Source: Gymnopus androsaceus JB14 (taxonomy: Eukaryota > Basidiomycota > Agaricomycetes > Agaricales > Omphalotaceae). Taken from it: DNA of 60,805 nt. Shown here piece after piece: positions 46,481 to 57,902 of this stretch. The notes under the pieces were generated by a model, which saw only the letters and a list, made by a program, of their open reading frames with translations, was not told the origin of the DNA and did not search any database. Both the position numbers and the translations under genes were made by a program. The stretch spans positions 1 through 60,805 of the forward strand of contig ML769759.1 of assembly GCA_009733575.1 (NCBI GenBank). Reading direction: 5' to 3'. The first letter of the stretch is position 1, and each line of letters starts with the position of its first letter.

Positions 46481-47015
46481 CTTTCATCCAACTGTTCAAT
46501 TTCAATCGTGTCTTACCTCTCAAAAAACCACAAGTAGAGAGAATTTAAATTTCTTGAGGTTTTGGCATACTGTACCATTTTGATCACTTTGTTGGTCACA
46601 GGTCACAGGGACCCCCAACAAAACAAAATGTCACTGTTTGTCCCATATCATAGCAGCTAGTGACAAATTTCTTTCAATTTTTGTGTGCACATTCCAGGCA
46701 CCTAACCCAAATTGGTAGAATATTTTTGTAAAATTTTCATTTGTCACAGGTCCCACTGATCCTCAACCAAATCTAAATTCATTCAGCTGGTCACAGGTCA
46801 TACCCCCAGACAAAGTGCTTGAAATGGTACATTATTTTTTGTTATATTGTAATGTGTTTTTTTCCGAAATCCATGGATAGTTGGTTATAATAGTACAAGA
46901 GTACCTAGTCATGATGATATGTTATAGTAAAGTACCATCATGACCATCATGACCATATTCATGTACTACTATATCAATATTGTTATGGTACTGCTGCATA
47001 AATATGGTTAGGGTA
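46481..47015. other. non-coding stretch
   Basis: No gene is seen. GGTCACAGGTC and ATCATGACCAT short repeats are present. Confidence 0.4.
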
Positions 47016-47248
47016 CTGTATAATTACGACCAATAGTTCCTGTAACTGTAACACCGGCCCCGGGAACTTGGTCATTTTGGAAATCATAACGCATAACGGG
47101 GGCCAATTTTTCGGCATCCTTGCCTATTATGGTAATTTTTATCTGACCGGCTTTGCCGGCTATACCATATATAGTAAGAGAACTTATACTTTTTTGAAGT
47201 TCCTGCATAACGCATGAAACCCGGGAACTATTGGTCGTAATTATACAG
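47016..47248. mobile_element. TA-flanked MITE with 27-bp perfect inverted repeats (233 bp)
   Basis: The ends CTGTATAATTACGACCAATA (left) and the exact complement (right, ending TATACAG) continue through GTTCC. TA flanks both sides (47014-47015 and 47249-47250), pointing to Tc1/mariner-type mobilisation. The minus ORF at 47008-47208 merely crosses the element. Confidence 0.9.
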
Positions 47249-47609
47249 TACTTCCATATAAGTGTGGTTATCCTATGGCCATGTAAATGTGGTTCATGTA
47301 TAGTATTAGACTATTAGTAGAGTATAGTTCAGTACCACAGACAAGACTAACCAGTATATGCACTAACAATAACATAGACTATGGCTACATGTCTAAGCTA
47401 TGACAATTACAGTACTAGTACTACAATATCAATGTGAGTATACCAATGTACTATTTGTTCAGAAAGGTAACTTGTTGGGGTGACTTGGGTTTATAAAAGT
47501 ACATGAACAGCTAAGGTATTGTGATATACTGGTACAGAAGCAAGATATGACTTGTGTTAATAGCAGTGCTGCAGCCCTACTTCTATGGTATGGTGCTGCT
47601 ACTACTATT

Positions 47610-48510
47610 TTTACCAGTGTATGGAATCCATGCAACATGCATGGAATCCATGCGCTACTATTTTTACTAGTGCATGGATTCCCTGCAACATGCATGGAAT
47701 CCATGCGCTACTATTTTTACTAGTGCATGGATTCCATGCAACATGCATGGAATCCATACACTACTATTTTTACCAGTGTATGGAATCCATGCAACATGCA
47801 TGGAATCCATGCGCTACTATTTTTACTAGTGCATGGATTCCATGCAACATGCATGGAATCCATACACTACTATTTTTACTAGTGCATGGATTCCATGCAA
47901 CATGCATGGAATCCATACACTACTATTTTTACTAGTGCATGGATTCCATGCAACATGCATGGAATCCATACACTACTATTTTTACCAGTGTATGGAATCC
48001 ATGCAACATGCATGGAATCCATGCGCTACTATTTTTACTAGTGCATGGATTCCATGCAACATGCATGGAATCCATACACTACTATTCTTACTAGTGCATG
48101 GATTCCATGCAACATGCATGGAATCCATACCCTACTATTTTTACTAGTTCATGGATTCCATGCAACATGCATGGAATCCATACACTACTATTTTTACTAG
48201 TGCATGGATTCCATGCGACATGCATGGAATCCATACACTACTATTTTTACCAGTGTATGGAATCCATGCGCTACTATTTTTACTAGTGCATGGATTCCAT
48301 GCAACATGCATGGAATCCATACGCTACTATTTTTACTAGTTCATGGATTCCATGCAACATGCATGGAATCCATACGCTACTATTTTTACTAGTTCATGGA
48401 TTCCATGCAACATGCATGGAATCCATACACTACTATTTTTACTAGTGCATGGATTCCATGCAACATGCATGGAATCCATACACTACTATATTTACTAGTG
48501 CATGGAATCC
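47610..48510. repeat. 53-bp palindromic minisatellite, about 17 units
   Basis: Each unit has CATGGATTCCATGCAACATG, CATGGAATCCAT and CACTACTATTTTTACTAGTG. The ATGGATTCC/GGAATCCAT halves are complementary, so every unit can form a hairpin. Some units show a TGTATGGAATCC variant that recurs in a higher-order pattern. The period is not a multiple of three, yet all plus frames stay open for long stretches, producing ORFs of up to 116 codons that are artefacts. Confidence 0.95.
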
Positions 48511-49038
48511 ATATCCAAAGGGTGCCAGAGGTCCTAGCCGTATGGATTCCAGGCAGGGCGTATGGATTCCAGGGCCCTGGATTTCCTGTGGATTTTGATC
48601 ATATTAGTTACTGGATTGTTACACTTTGGACTATCTAAGAAGATATAAAATGGGGCAGCCTGAAGTGATTTAAACATACCTATTTGCTGTACATAGCACA
48701 ACCAATGTACTTTAGTGTTTAAAATGAGACCTTTCCTTTGTTTAATTAAATATTTAATCAAATGACATTCAACAAACATATCAACAAGCTTATCTACAAG
48801 TTAAACAACTGAGTATCAAAGACAATTGCACTCAGCTAAACAAATGATTTAAACAAAACTCTATCTCAAACAAGCAATCGCTAAACAACCTGGCTGCAAT
48901 AGTCAGTTAAACAAATCATTAAACAAAACCTTTAAACAAAGTGACTTACTGGAAACTTTGAGCAACAATCAAACAATGACCTAAACATATTGTTAAACAG
49001 AGCATTCAACAATTGACGATTTTGTACAATATCTCACC
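48511..49038. other. non-coding stretch with clustered TAAACAA motifs
   Basis: About ten copies of TTAAACAA / CTAAACAA lie between 48780 and 49010, next to the 3' end of the minus-strand gene at 49039. They could be simple low-complexity expansion; no gene is seen. Confidence 0.5.
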
Positions 49039-51215
49039 TTATCCGCATCGGCCTGTACCTCTCTTGTTTCCAGCCGCTTTCTTCGAGGCTCGGGTCTTTG
49101 GTGCCATTTCTTGCACCACAACATGAGCGCACGTTACGCGCTGTGGAGCTTCCACCTCACTAGTAATCTCTGCAATAGTTCTTTTACCACTACGCGTTTA
49201 AGGTTGATGGACTACCTGGGCTTCTGGTGCAGCCAAAGACACCTCCTGATCATCCAACATCGGCACCGCATCCCGCTCCTCCAAAGCAGGAGTTCCGGAA
49301 GACTGTTGCGGAGCTTCTACGCCTTCCGTAGATGCTGGAGGAGTTGGCGGAGGTGCAATGGAAGTCCTCTCAGAATCAATGGCAGGAGTAGACAGAGGTG
49401 GAGTCGATGCCTTTGAAGGAGAAATGGAAGCGGCGGGTACAGTGGGTGCCCCCGTAGCCCCAATGGGAGTGACAGGAGTAGACAGAGGTGGAGCTGATGC
49501 GTTTGAAGGAGACGAAATAGAAGCAGCGGGTGCAGTGGATGCCCTTGCAGGCCCAATGGGAGTGCCATGAACAATCTCGTCACCAGTCCCTCAGGCTGCT
49601 TCCGCTTCTGCCTCTCGCTTCACAACTCGATCTACAATGTCCTGTTTTGGCCAGAAGATAAATGGTTGGACAGTTTCAACCGCTGAGATTGTGCTCAGAT
49701 AAGTGCAAAGAGAGTAGCGCTCTATCAGCATCATCATCTCAACTGGCTTCAACGTGACAGGAAACTGGAAAGTCAATGTGTCGTAAAAGTCCTCGGGGTG
49801 CGCCTCAATCTCAACCAAGGGAATTGACGGTCGCACCTGATCTTGAGGCCAAGAATGATCTACAAGTGTCCAGTTAGCAAAGTTCAAACCAAAAGTAGGC
49901 AAACTTACTCCATAATGCATGCAAGAAGTTGCTCAGTACCTTGGTCAATGCTGCTGGTGCTATCTGCTCTAGGTCGACCACCCCGGGAACTGGCATACCG
50001 TTGGCATTCCTTAGCGTATGCAACTCCTCCGCTGGCATTATTGGTTCTATAACATGCTCTGCAGGGTTTTTACTATTAGCAAGCGCAACTGTTGCGAAAT
50101 AAATAATTTACTCACTGGGAATTCGGGTCTCACACCAATCCTTCCAAGCATTACCCAGAGCCATTTCTTCATCCTGGTCTACAGGAAAAGCGTTCGCATG
50201 GTTGTCGTCATTGTGATGCGCTTGTAGCCTGTGGGAAAATTCCCGATCAGTATGTGTCTGATACAAAGGCCCGGTCACTTACTTGTACGCAACTAGATTG
50301 TTATCCTTATCACGGAAACCGGTGAGGATCATCATCTCGCAGGGACCCAGTTGGCCATTCTGACAAAAGGCGCAAAGAGCTGAGTAGATCGCCTCCTTAA
50401 ATTGCTTCTGGTTACTATCGGATGGATATGAATTTAGCTTTTCCACTAAAACAGAGAGCAAGGCTTACTCGTTTACATTGATTCCCTTCGCCCTCTCATT
50501 GTAATCATCTTGATCTGTCTTCTCCCACATCTCCGTCAACACCTTCTGATATTCTGCGCCTGCGTTCTCTTTCCACTTGTTCTCTTTATGCTCATCGTGA
50601 TTGTTGCTAACTCCGTCTCTGCTATCGGCAGTGTTATTGGCTTGAAGGGCGTTGAGTTTCTTCTTCATCAACTGAAGGATCTCTTCTTTGTTCTCCTTCT
50701 CAAATAAACTCTTTCCTGCTGCTGGTTTCTTGAATGAAAGCAAAGCCTCAGTGGCCTGAAAAAGAGACTGGTGAGTCTTTGTCTTCTCGTCAGTCGCCAG
50801 AGCATTGAGAACAAGGTCATTGATATTTTTTTTGATAAAGACATTGTGGTGGTGATTTTTGAATGCATCCTTCAAAATCTATCTTGCTTTCAGTAACAGT
50901 GTTTTATCATCAAAAATAGTTGCATACCTTTGCCCATTCGTCGTTAATTCTGATGTCGTCCCCAGTGAGAAAACCTTTGGTTCCTTGTATCTCCTTGAGT
51001 GTTTTGTTTATCCAAGTGGTCACTGCCTCTGGATCCCTTGTTTTGGAATTGTTACCCTTCCCTAAATGTAATTTATGCTGTCGGAGTAGCTGTTCCCAGG
51101 CAGGGAAGAATGATTCCACTATTGCCTGCTGTTCATCTGTGAGTGAGGATTCACAACCGGCCCTCTTCCTGCTCGGTTTAGTGTCGGGTGGTGGTGTTGT
51201 TTCGCCTTTAGACAT
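49039..51215 (-). pseudogene. orphan multi-copy basidiomycete protein with Pro/Ser/Thr-rich tail, decayed
   Basis: The start is ATG at 51215 (MSKGETTPPPDTKPSRKRAG). Exon 1 ends INDEWAK with a GTATGC donor, and exon 2 begins after GATAG with ILKDAFKNHHHN. The conserved region reads YQKVLTEMWEKTDQDDYNER, then FKEAIYSALCAFCQNGQLGP and CEMMILTGFRDKDN, with further introns near 50230-50280, 50060-50105 and 49860-49912 (the last with a GCTAAC branch site). The tail has two copies of a PAASIS.PS.AS.PPLSTP unit and ends in basic KTRASKKAAGNKR with stop at 49039. Three internal stops (TAA 50465, TGA 49591, TAA 49198) each fit a C-to-T change. I recall the EAIYSAL...GPxE block from repeated mushroom proteins of unknown function. 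Confidence 0.7.
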
Positions 51216-51648
51216 GTTGAGGAGTTATCAATAAGTGGGTGCAATATGGAGAAGGTAGTGAAGGTTATAAGAATAAAGTCATGATTGGTTGTAAAGAATG
51301 GTAGTTCGGAGGCCACCTGTGATACAGTGCTGTACTACTTAGCACGGGATTTGCAGAAACAATGAACTTCAACTTACTGTATTGTCTTCCAAATTTGGCT
51401 TTTTTGTTTCGGCATTGTTTCCCTGTCCGGCCACCGTATCCACTTTAGTTTAACATCATTTCGGACGGTCTCAATATTCCTCATTTAGAAGTCAAAGCAG
51501 TAAATATGAGTGTTATTCCAGTCACAATGAAGTACTATATACTGGATAATATATACAACTAATAAGTCAAGAAATACACAGTTCGCAGAAAAGATACATT
51601 GTAGAATCTATACAAGAAATACAAAACCCATTATCGAAATACAGGAAT

Positions 51649-54600
51649 CTAGTACGGCAAAGAGTCAAGGTTCACAGTAGAGTCTGTCAGTGGTAGCTCC
51701 GGGCACCCATTCCTAACCCACTCATTTTCGGCAACCAGCTGTCTCTCCTCCATCAGCCTGATTCCATTCCCCTGTTCATCTGGCATCTGGTTCACTAGAG
51801 CTATGCTACTCTCCAACACTACAATTGGAGGTTCTCTATCTTCTACAATCTCTGTGAACCTTGGTACAGTGCAACCAATTTTCCGCGTCTCCTGTGGTTC
51901 CAGCCTGACGACTTGCAGCACCCACTTACAGTATGATCATGTGTTCCAAAAAGACGACAAGTGAGCTTGCCAATATGCGACCCTCGGACAATGATAAACA
52001 ATCCATTGCAGTATAACGGGGAACTAAGGCCATATGACCATTTCATGGTTGAAAGATCTCGAGGGTCTACCTGCACAGAACCTGTACCCTTTTGCTTGTA
52101 GTAGAGGGTACTTTGGCCACCTGGTCCCTCTTTCAGTGTGATAACTCGATCTTTTGTCTCCCCACGAAAGTCCAAAAGCAGTTGTTGTCTAGGAAGTGCA
52201 TTTTGGATGCGTGGATCCAAAATCTCATTGGTGAAATCTGGAAAAGGGGTTGCTGGAACCAGGCGGAGAGGTGTCCCGCTACCGTTAAGCAGCTGCTCTT
52301 CAACATCTGCGTCACTGACCGTAATTGTACCCGGCACGTCAACCCACCAGCATTTATAAGGTTGCAGCAATGAATTCAGGGATGAATCCGGGCTCATACA
52401 GCCGTCGGGAGACGCGAACCCACTAGCAATACTCCTAGTTGTTGAACCAGATGCAGGCCCGCTATCAAAACTGCTAGATGAAGCCTGCATCTCATCTATG
52501 CCCCCCTCCGTGCCGCCATTATTTCCGCCACTTCCTACCCAATGATCTTGATAAGTTGCCTGCCATGCCGACATATCCATAGGTGCGTATCCCTTCAGAA
52601 TTTCGGACTGGGTGTATTGAGGCTGGTATCCTGGTTTAAAATGGTAGTGAGGGTCGTATGTCAGGAGTTTATGAGGACCATTGTCATGAAGAAACTTGCC
52701 ATCGTTGAACCGAAAAACACGACTATAATCTACACAAATGTCTATGCCAGAATACAGACGAACTGTAATGGCCAAACCGCTGGACATGGAGTCATTTTGG
52801 TTGACATCTAGCATGCTTCCATTCTCTGCCTTGTGATGCTTTATTGTTGTGCCCCCGTCATTCAATCCAACAATTCAAACCTCCTTGCCCACCCAAGGTC
52901 GATGTCCAGTATGTATTGCAAGATCTAAAGGCTCGGGAGCAGGATTGGTTGTTAGAATTGATGGATTTGGCTCGACATAAACCAGAGTTTTGGGAACGAC
53001 AGAAAAGACTGGGTCAATCAATGGTAAAGGCTTTTTGATCCCGCGTTTTACTAGATCATTTGGCAATAGCATCAAGGCCGAGTTGACCAGTGAGTTCGAG
53101 TGAAACTGCTGTGGTACAGGGTACTCGCTGAACTGTACTTGGACAGTTTCACCGTCATTGCCAATGGAGATAATAAGGCCAACTTTTCCATCGAGGGGGA
53201 TGCGTTCTGTGGTGGAAGAGACCTCAGCCACGCCCAACTGAAAAATGCTGCGTGAGGCCTGACAAACATAAACTTCATCGCCTTGTCGCATTACTTGGAG
53301 CAGGGAATGTTGAGGAAGGACAACCTGCCTTCCTTCACTGTCAGTTCCGTCTAAGAACTCCACCACGCAATTTATCTCTACAACGTCCCTGATAAAACCT
53401 TCATCTTTAGATTGAAGGCCCAATTCGCTTGCTAACTCCGGATTTTTGCATAACGGCCTATGATGGTCCCTCAATCGATTCAATACACGCACTCATTCAC
53501 CAAGCCCGAATATCCAAGTGCTAGGAAGTGGTATGTTCAATTGAAGAACCACGCTCTCAGTTTTGAAAAACTCAAGAAGGTCCTCCTCAGCAATAGTATT
53601 GGCCAAAGTAAGATTGGTGACCTTTTGACGCACCAAGGAAAGACCCTGCCAGATAGTCTGCTTTAGCAGGGCATACTCCTTGTCGCCGTGTTCACAAGTC
53701 GCGCCTTCGTCGCAAATAGCACAGCATACCAAAATACTGCTTGGCGGAATATCATGGAATTTGGCGAATTTCAGTACTGGTGTCAAACCAATACAAACTT
53801 TTGATGGATGCGGATGACGAGCGGATGGAACTGAGCTTTTCTTGCTCGGTACGGTTCTCTCCAAAGGTATGGGATAACCGGCCTTTGTGTTGATTGAGAC
53901 AAAGTCAAACTTGGACTTAATGTCTGACATTGTAGTCGAGACCGGAAATGGTGTTGTAAAGGTCGCGGGGACGGCGGGATTAGACGAGTGAGTCTTTTTC
54001 ACCCTTTTGAACTTCTGCTGGGGAAGGTCCAATCTAGGGAGGAATGCTACAACACATTCTGTGCTGTAGTCGCTGGATGTGTCCATCATAATCACTCCAG
54101 TATCACCTTGATACAGACCCTTCTTTGCGATTACCCAAACACCTGGCTGAAAAGGAGGCAACTTGGCCATGTAGGGGAACTTCCTCATACCTGTGATACG
54201 GTGGTGGATGGGCATCGTTAGGTATGGCCCTTTCCACAGCAAAGGCACGGTGAACCCTGGATTGTCTTTCCGCGCAATGCTATCTCGTGTGTTGTTGGCG
54301 GCATACGAGAAGACAGGCTGGCGGGAGTAAAGAAAGCCGTCGGTAAGACAGAAGTACGCAGCAAGGATGTAGTTCGCATCAAGCATGCTGCGAACCCAGA
54401 CGTAGAGACCCCCTTGCTTCCTAGAAGGGAAAGCCTGGACTAGACATTTGGGGTGTCTGTCTCATTTAATGTCACGCTGGATTCACTGCATTATCTCGGA
54501 TTCCTTCCCTCTCTTTTGGAATAAATTATCAGTACGTCAAAAAATCTATGAAACTTACTCGACACCGGACGTAATTGATACCATACTCTTCTAGCATCAC

Positions 54601-55458
54601 ACTGTCAGAGAACTTATTCAGATACTCTGCCAATTCCTTCTGCTCCTCGGTAAGTTCTTCACCTTCACCGACTTCAAGGTCTTCCAAATGAGCGGAATCG
54701 ACACAATCGGAAAGTAAAGTAGGACCAGGGACTGTAGGTTTTATTGAATCTAAAGCATTCCTGACAGCGGTTGCTGCGTCTTCATCACCTGGTTCCATGC
54801 CAGTAATCCGACCCCACATGTCGTCCCATTTAGCTCCAATGCAGAGTTTCTCCAAGGTGGCATGAACTTGGCCACCTTGACCAGAATCAGAAGTCAAGTA
54901 CTTGTCAAGGAGCACCCATGCCTCCATCTCTCAATCGTGGTTTGGAGAAGACGGAGTAGGAGCAGCGTAAGGTGATGCAAGTATGACTGGAGCTGTAGAA
55001 AATGCTCCCGGAGGTCCCGCGGAAGCAGGAGGAACAGCAGGAGGTGCAGAAACAGAAGAAATTACAGCAGGGGGGGCAGGAGATGCTGTCGGAGGTACAA
55101 ATTTATCGGAATCAGAGTCAGAGTCATAGTCGTTTAGCTGGGAGAGAGCATTGACTTTGAAAGGACGAGGCTGGGCTTCCTGTTGTGACCAACGATCGCA
55201 GATTTCAGCAAACAGATCGTAGTTTCGAGCACACAGATGTATGGATTCAGCTTTTTGCCTGCGAAGATCCTCCTCCTGCTGTTGAGATTGGTCATAATGT
55301 TCGTCGTCCGACTTGAAATCCTCAGCGTCGCTGTCTTCATCAGCCTCGGTAATGATAAATGAACGAGCCTGTATAACAAGTTAAGTAGTTACGCAAAACA
55401 AATAAAATATGGATGTACGTACCAAATTCAAAGCATCCTTACGCGACGGTTGGGCCAT
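51649..55458 (-). pseudogene. Spt5-like protein with acidic N-terminus, NGN-like and KOW domains, decayed
   Basis: Spt5 is the transcription elongation factor that clamps RNA polymerase II with Spt4. Exon 1 is 55458-55423 (MAQPSRKDALNL) and exon 2 is 55368-54559. Exon 2 carries an acidic stretch (EADEDSDAEDFKSDDEHYD) and the start of an NGN-like domain (INYVRCR), which continues in exon 3 from 54512 (RGKESEIMQ, GGLYVWVRSM). KOW-type motifs follow: FQPGVWVIAKKGLYQGDTGV, GKVGLIISIGNDGETVQVQF and LFIIVRGSHIGKLTCRL. Five internal stops, all TGA (54931, 54483, 54462, 53493, 52875), lie in one continuous frame; a frameshift near 51930 precedes the last block (QVVRLEPQETRKIGC). All five fit CGA-to-TGA. 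Extra Spt5-like paralogs are, to my memory, repeated in agaricomycetes; the housekeeping SPT5 is expected elsewhere. It is co-oriented with the gene at 49039-51215. Confidence 0.75.
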
Positions 55459-56745
55459 TAGGGATTGATTATAAGGCCTAGGGGCATTTAACAACGTCAG
55501 TAAGTGGAAGAACAGTGTCCACAGCCGAAAAAATGGAATGCGTAAGTTCTCCCTACATCGAACATGGCCTTTACGTGAATTTCCAGCCATTCCATTCAAC
55601 ATTTGGCTTTGAGCCATTCTCAATTTGTTTATTTATATACTAACTACAGTTATCTACGGTAGGTACAAGCGGGAGCACGACCTACCTAGCGCATGCGCTG
55701 ACGTACATGGAAGTAAAGTTGGAAGAGACAAAAGGCTTAATAATCATTTGGTTGGCCCGGTTACTCTGGCCGAGAAAAAAAACCATGAGGTCGATTAGTA
55801 AGCCTTTTGTCTCTTCCAACTTTACTTCCATGTTGTGCACCCTGTGCGTCCAACGTCCACCAATGCTCCTGGACAACGCCACAGCCGACGCCGAAGAGTG
55901 CTGCAAAGGTAAGCCTGTTAATCATCTAATTTTCCCTTGCCCTAAACAACATGCTTTAGTTGCAAATCCATCGCTGTGCCCTGTGTGCCCAACATCCCCG
56001 AATGCCGCTGGATGACGCCATAGGCAACGCCGAAGAATAACAAGAGGTGCCATTGACCACATCCTTTATTTCCAGCCCTAGCTGCTAGATTTATGTATCA
56101 AATAAGGCACATTTGTCTTTTTGCGGGATACATCACAAAGGGTGATCTCCCTTCCCCTATAAAATACCCTCAGGTGCAGGTTGGGCCCACCACACCTGGG
56201 TGGGGACATATAGGGTCCTGACTGTCCATCATACTACCCTCACTGTTACCTACCGCCCTCACACGCAGCCGCCGAAACACTTCCCTGATTATGCCATCAA
56301 TCTCATCAATCTCCACTGCCCGCACACCAATCTGCGCACTCTTCCCTCGATGTCGTGCACATCATTACCGACAGGGTTGACAGCCTTTGCTGATCAGCTT
56401 GTCGCTATGCTATGTGTACCCTGGTCATCATCTGCAACGATGAGCACGATCGTTTCCCAAAATGCTGCTAAAAATCCGGGAAAAATTGTCGTAAATCCGC
56501 AAAAAATTACATTATCTGACACGCTACATAGAAACCCACTCGCTATAATCCTACGTGAGATATATGAAACCAAGCCCAGTCATGACCCTCCCGTCCAATT
56601 CACTCCTTCCAATTCCCACTCCATCTCTTCATCATTTCCCCCATCCATTTCGCCTCCCTCCCACAGCCCTTCATCCTCCTCACAGCGTCGATTCCAAGCC
56701 TTTCCCATGCATGACCTTTCGACATCTGTACATTTGGAACCGTTG
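55459..56745. other. non-coding stretch
   Basis: Apart from the hairpin at 55707-55833 I see nothing supportable. The plus ORF at 56200-56754 is Ser/Pro/His-rich without a domain and its 3' end crosses the junction of the captured fragment, so it is not called. Confidence 0.4.
55707..55833. repeat. perfect 35-bp inverted repeat around a 57-bp loop
   Basis: ACATGGAAGTAAAGTTGGAA...GGCTTA at 55707-55741 is exactly inverted at 55799-55833. The pair explains why both strands show an ORF starting MEVKLEETKGL. It may be a short MITE or a structured element. Confidence 0.8.
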
Positions 56746-57361
56746 ACACACTGAGCAAATCCACCGTTAACGCAAGCATCCTGACCAGATGTGGAGGAGG
56801 ATGAGGTGGTGAGGGTCGCAAATTGAGCATTCAAAGCCTGAGCTTGCTGTCCATTGGAGAGCGCAAAGCCTGAGGTAGAGGTCGAACTGGAGCTGGTCGT
56901 AGCGGCACTGGTCGCGGCGCTGTTGTCAGCAGCGGCTGCTGAGGAAGCACTAAAAGAAAAGACTTGAGTATTGAAAGCTTTGCGTTGGAGAAGAATTCGT
57001 ACGCAGGAGCAGTAGCAACGGAGGATGAAGCCGCGGGAGGAGGTGCAGCTGCAGCTGCAGCACTGGATGAGCCACTCCTAGAAGAAAGCCAGCGATATTC
57101 GCAGAAAAGAATCGAAACAAAACTTACGGGGTACCAGGACTGATAACAAGAGTGTTCAACTGAACACTGTTTGCGATCGGACCAGTTGGGTTTGCCGGAC
57201 ATGACCCAGCAGGGTTGAGAGGAGTAGTCTGTCCGAAAGGAATCGTGGCTGTAAGGCGGATATCAGTATTCAACCGTGAAGATAAAGTAAAACAACATAC
57301 CAGTGCTTCCAACAGCAACACCACCAACAAAGGTGGTCTGGTCAGAGCCTTGGAACTGGCA
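56746..57361 (-). pseudogene. captured 3' fragment of a secreted Ser/Ala-rich protein gene
   Basis: Four exons (57361-57301, 57248-57128, 57077-57003, 56949-56746) with GT...AG introns of about 50 bp read CQFQGSDQTTFVGGVAVGS, PFGQTTPLNPAGSCPANP, an Ala/Ser/Pro-rich linker, and the start of a cysteine-bearing module: FALSNGQQAQALNAQFATL, then SGQDACVNGGFAQCVNG. I know this NGxxAQALNAxFATL...GxxACVxGxFAQC module from secreted agaricomycete proteins, sometimes called carbohydrate-binding. The module is cut at about 56746, before its second half. The 5' part is missing. Upstream on the same strand an RNR1 fragment joins through a chimeric intron (57362-57403). Confidence 0.65.
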
Positions 57362-57403
57362 CTGGAAGAAGCTGTTCAATTCATACAAACATTCAACACA
57401 TAC

Positions 57404-57871
57404 CAATGGGACGACTACGCATGTTGGAACAACGAGCTTCCAGGATGGGATAGTAGTTGCGATCAATGACTTGGTTGAGATTGAACACAACAGTCTTGGC
57501 TAGATTGTGGAGCTTTTGGAAGTCGTGGGTGGGCTTGCCAGAGGTGTCTTTGGTGATGTAGGTGGGGAGGGTGAGGGAAGCAACATTGCAGACGGTAGTC
57601 TCATCGGGAGAAGAGTGTTTGACAATCTCGGTGCAGAGGTTGGATAACTTGATGACACCGAGGTTCTTTTGGTTGGATTTTGCTGTAAAGGATTAGCAAA
57701 GGCCACCGAAGACCAGAAAGATAAACGCACCATTACAAGCATCCTTGTACAGCATGAAGGGGTTACCAGTCTTGATTTGAGCTTCGAGAATGCATACCAC
57801 AACTTCTGAGCGGGAATAGTTTCGCGGGCCCGACCCTCCTGCTCGTAATGCTCATAGAGTGCCTCAAACTC
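57404..57871 (-). pseudogene. RNR1: captured fragment of ribonucleotide reductase large subunit
   Basis: RNR1 reduces ribonucleotides for DNA synthesis. The first exon reads EFEALYEHYEQEGRARETIP, then AQKLWYA; one missing base near 57795 shifts the frame before the stretch equivalent to ILEAQIKTGNPFMLYKDACN. After an intron (about 57683-57730) the second exon reads [58 protein letters not shown] and [10 protein letters not shown], where a GTATGT donor follows. The usual Arg after EAR is Cys here (CGT to TGT type). Less than a quarter of the protein is present, so this is a fragment; the functional gene must be elsewhere. Introns are retained, so it moved as genomic DNA. Confidence 0.9.
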
Positions 57872-57902
57872 CTACGGAATGCAATTGGGATACAAGACAT
57901 AC

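Noticed and set aside
47585..48638. Tandem-repeat protein suggested by overlapping ORFs reading MDSMQHAWNP / MHGIHTLLFL
   Set aside because: The 53-bp period is not a multiple of three and all plus frames are open; the ORFs are products of the minisatellite.
48780..49010. Forkhead-type binding-site cluster from the TAAACAA motifs
   Set aside because: The stretch is low-complexity AT-rich DNA at the 3' side of a decayed gene, so regulatory meaning is unsupported.
51649..55458. TGA as a sense codon (recoding), because all five stops in the Spt5-like gene are TGA
   Set aside because: The antisense retroelement gene ends with TGA at 1113, other decayed genes contain TAA and TAG too, and frameshifts accompany the stops. 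CpG decay of CGA codons explains the bias without a genetic-code change.
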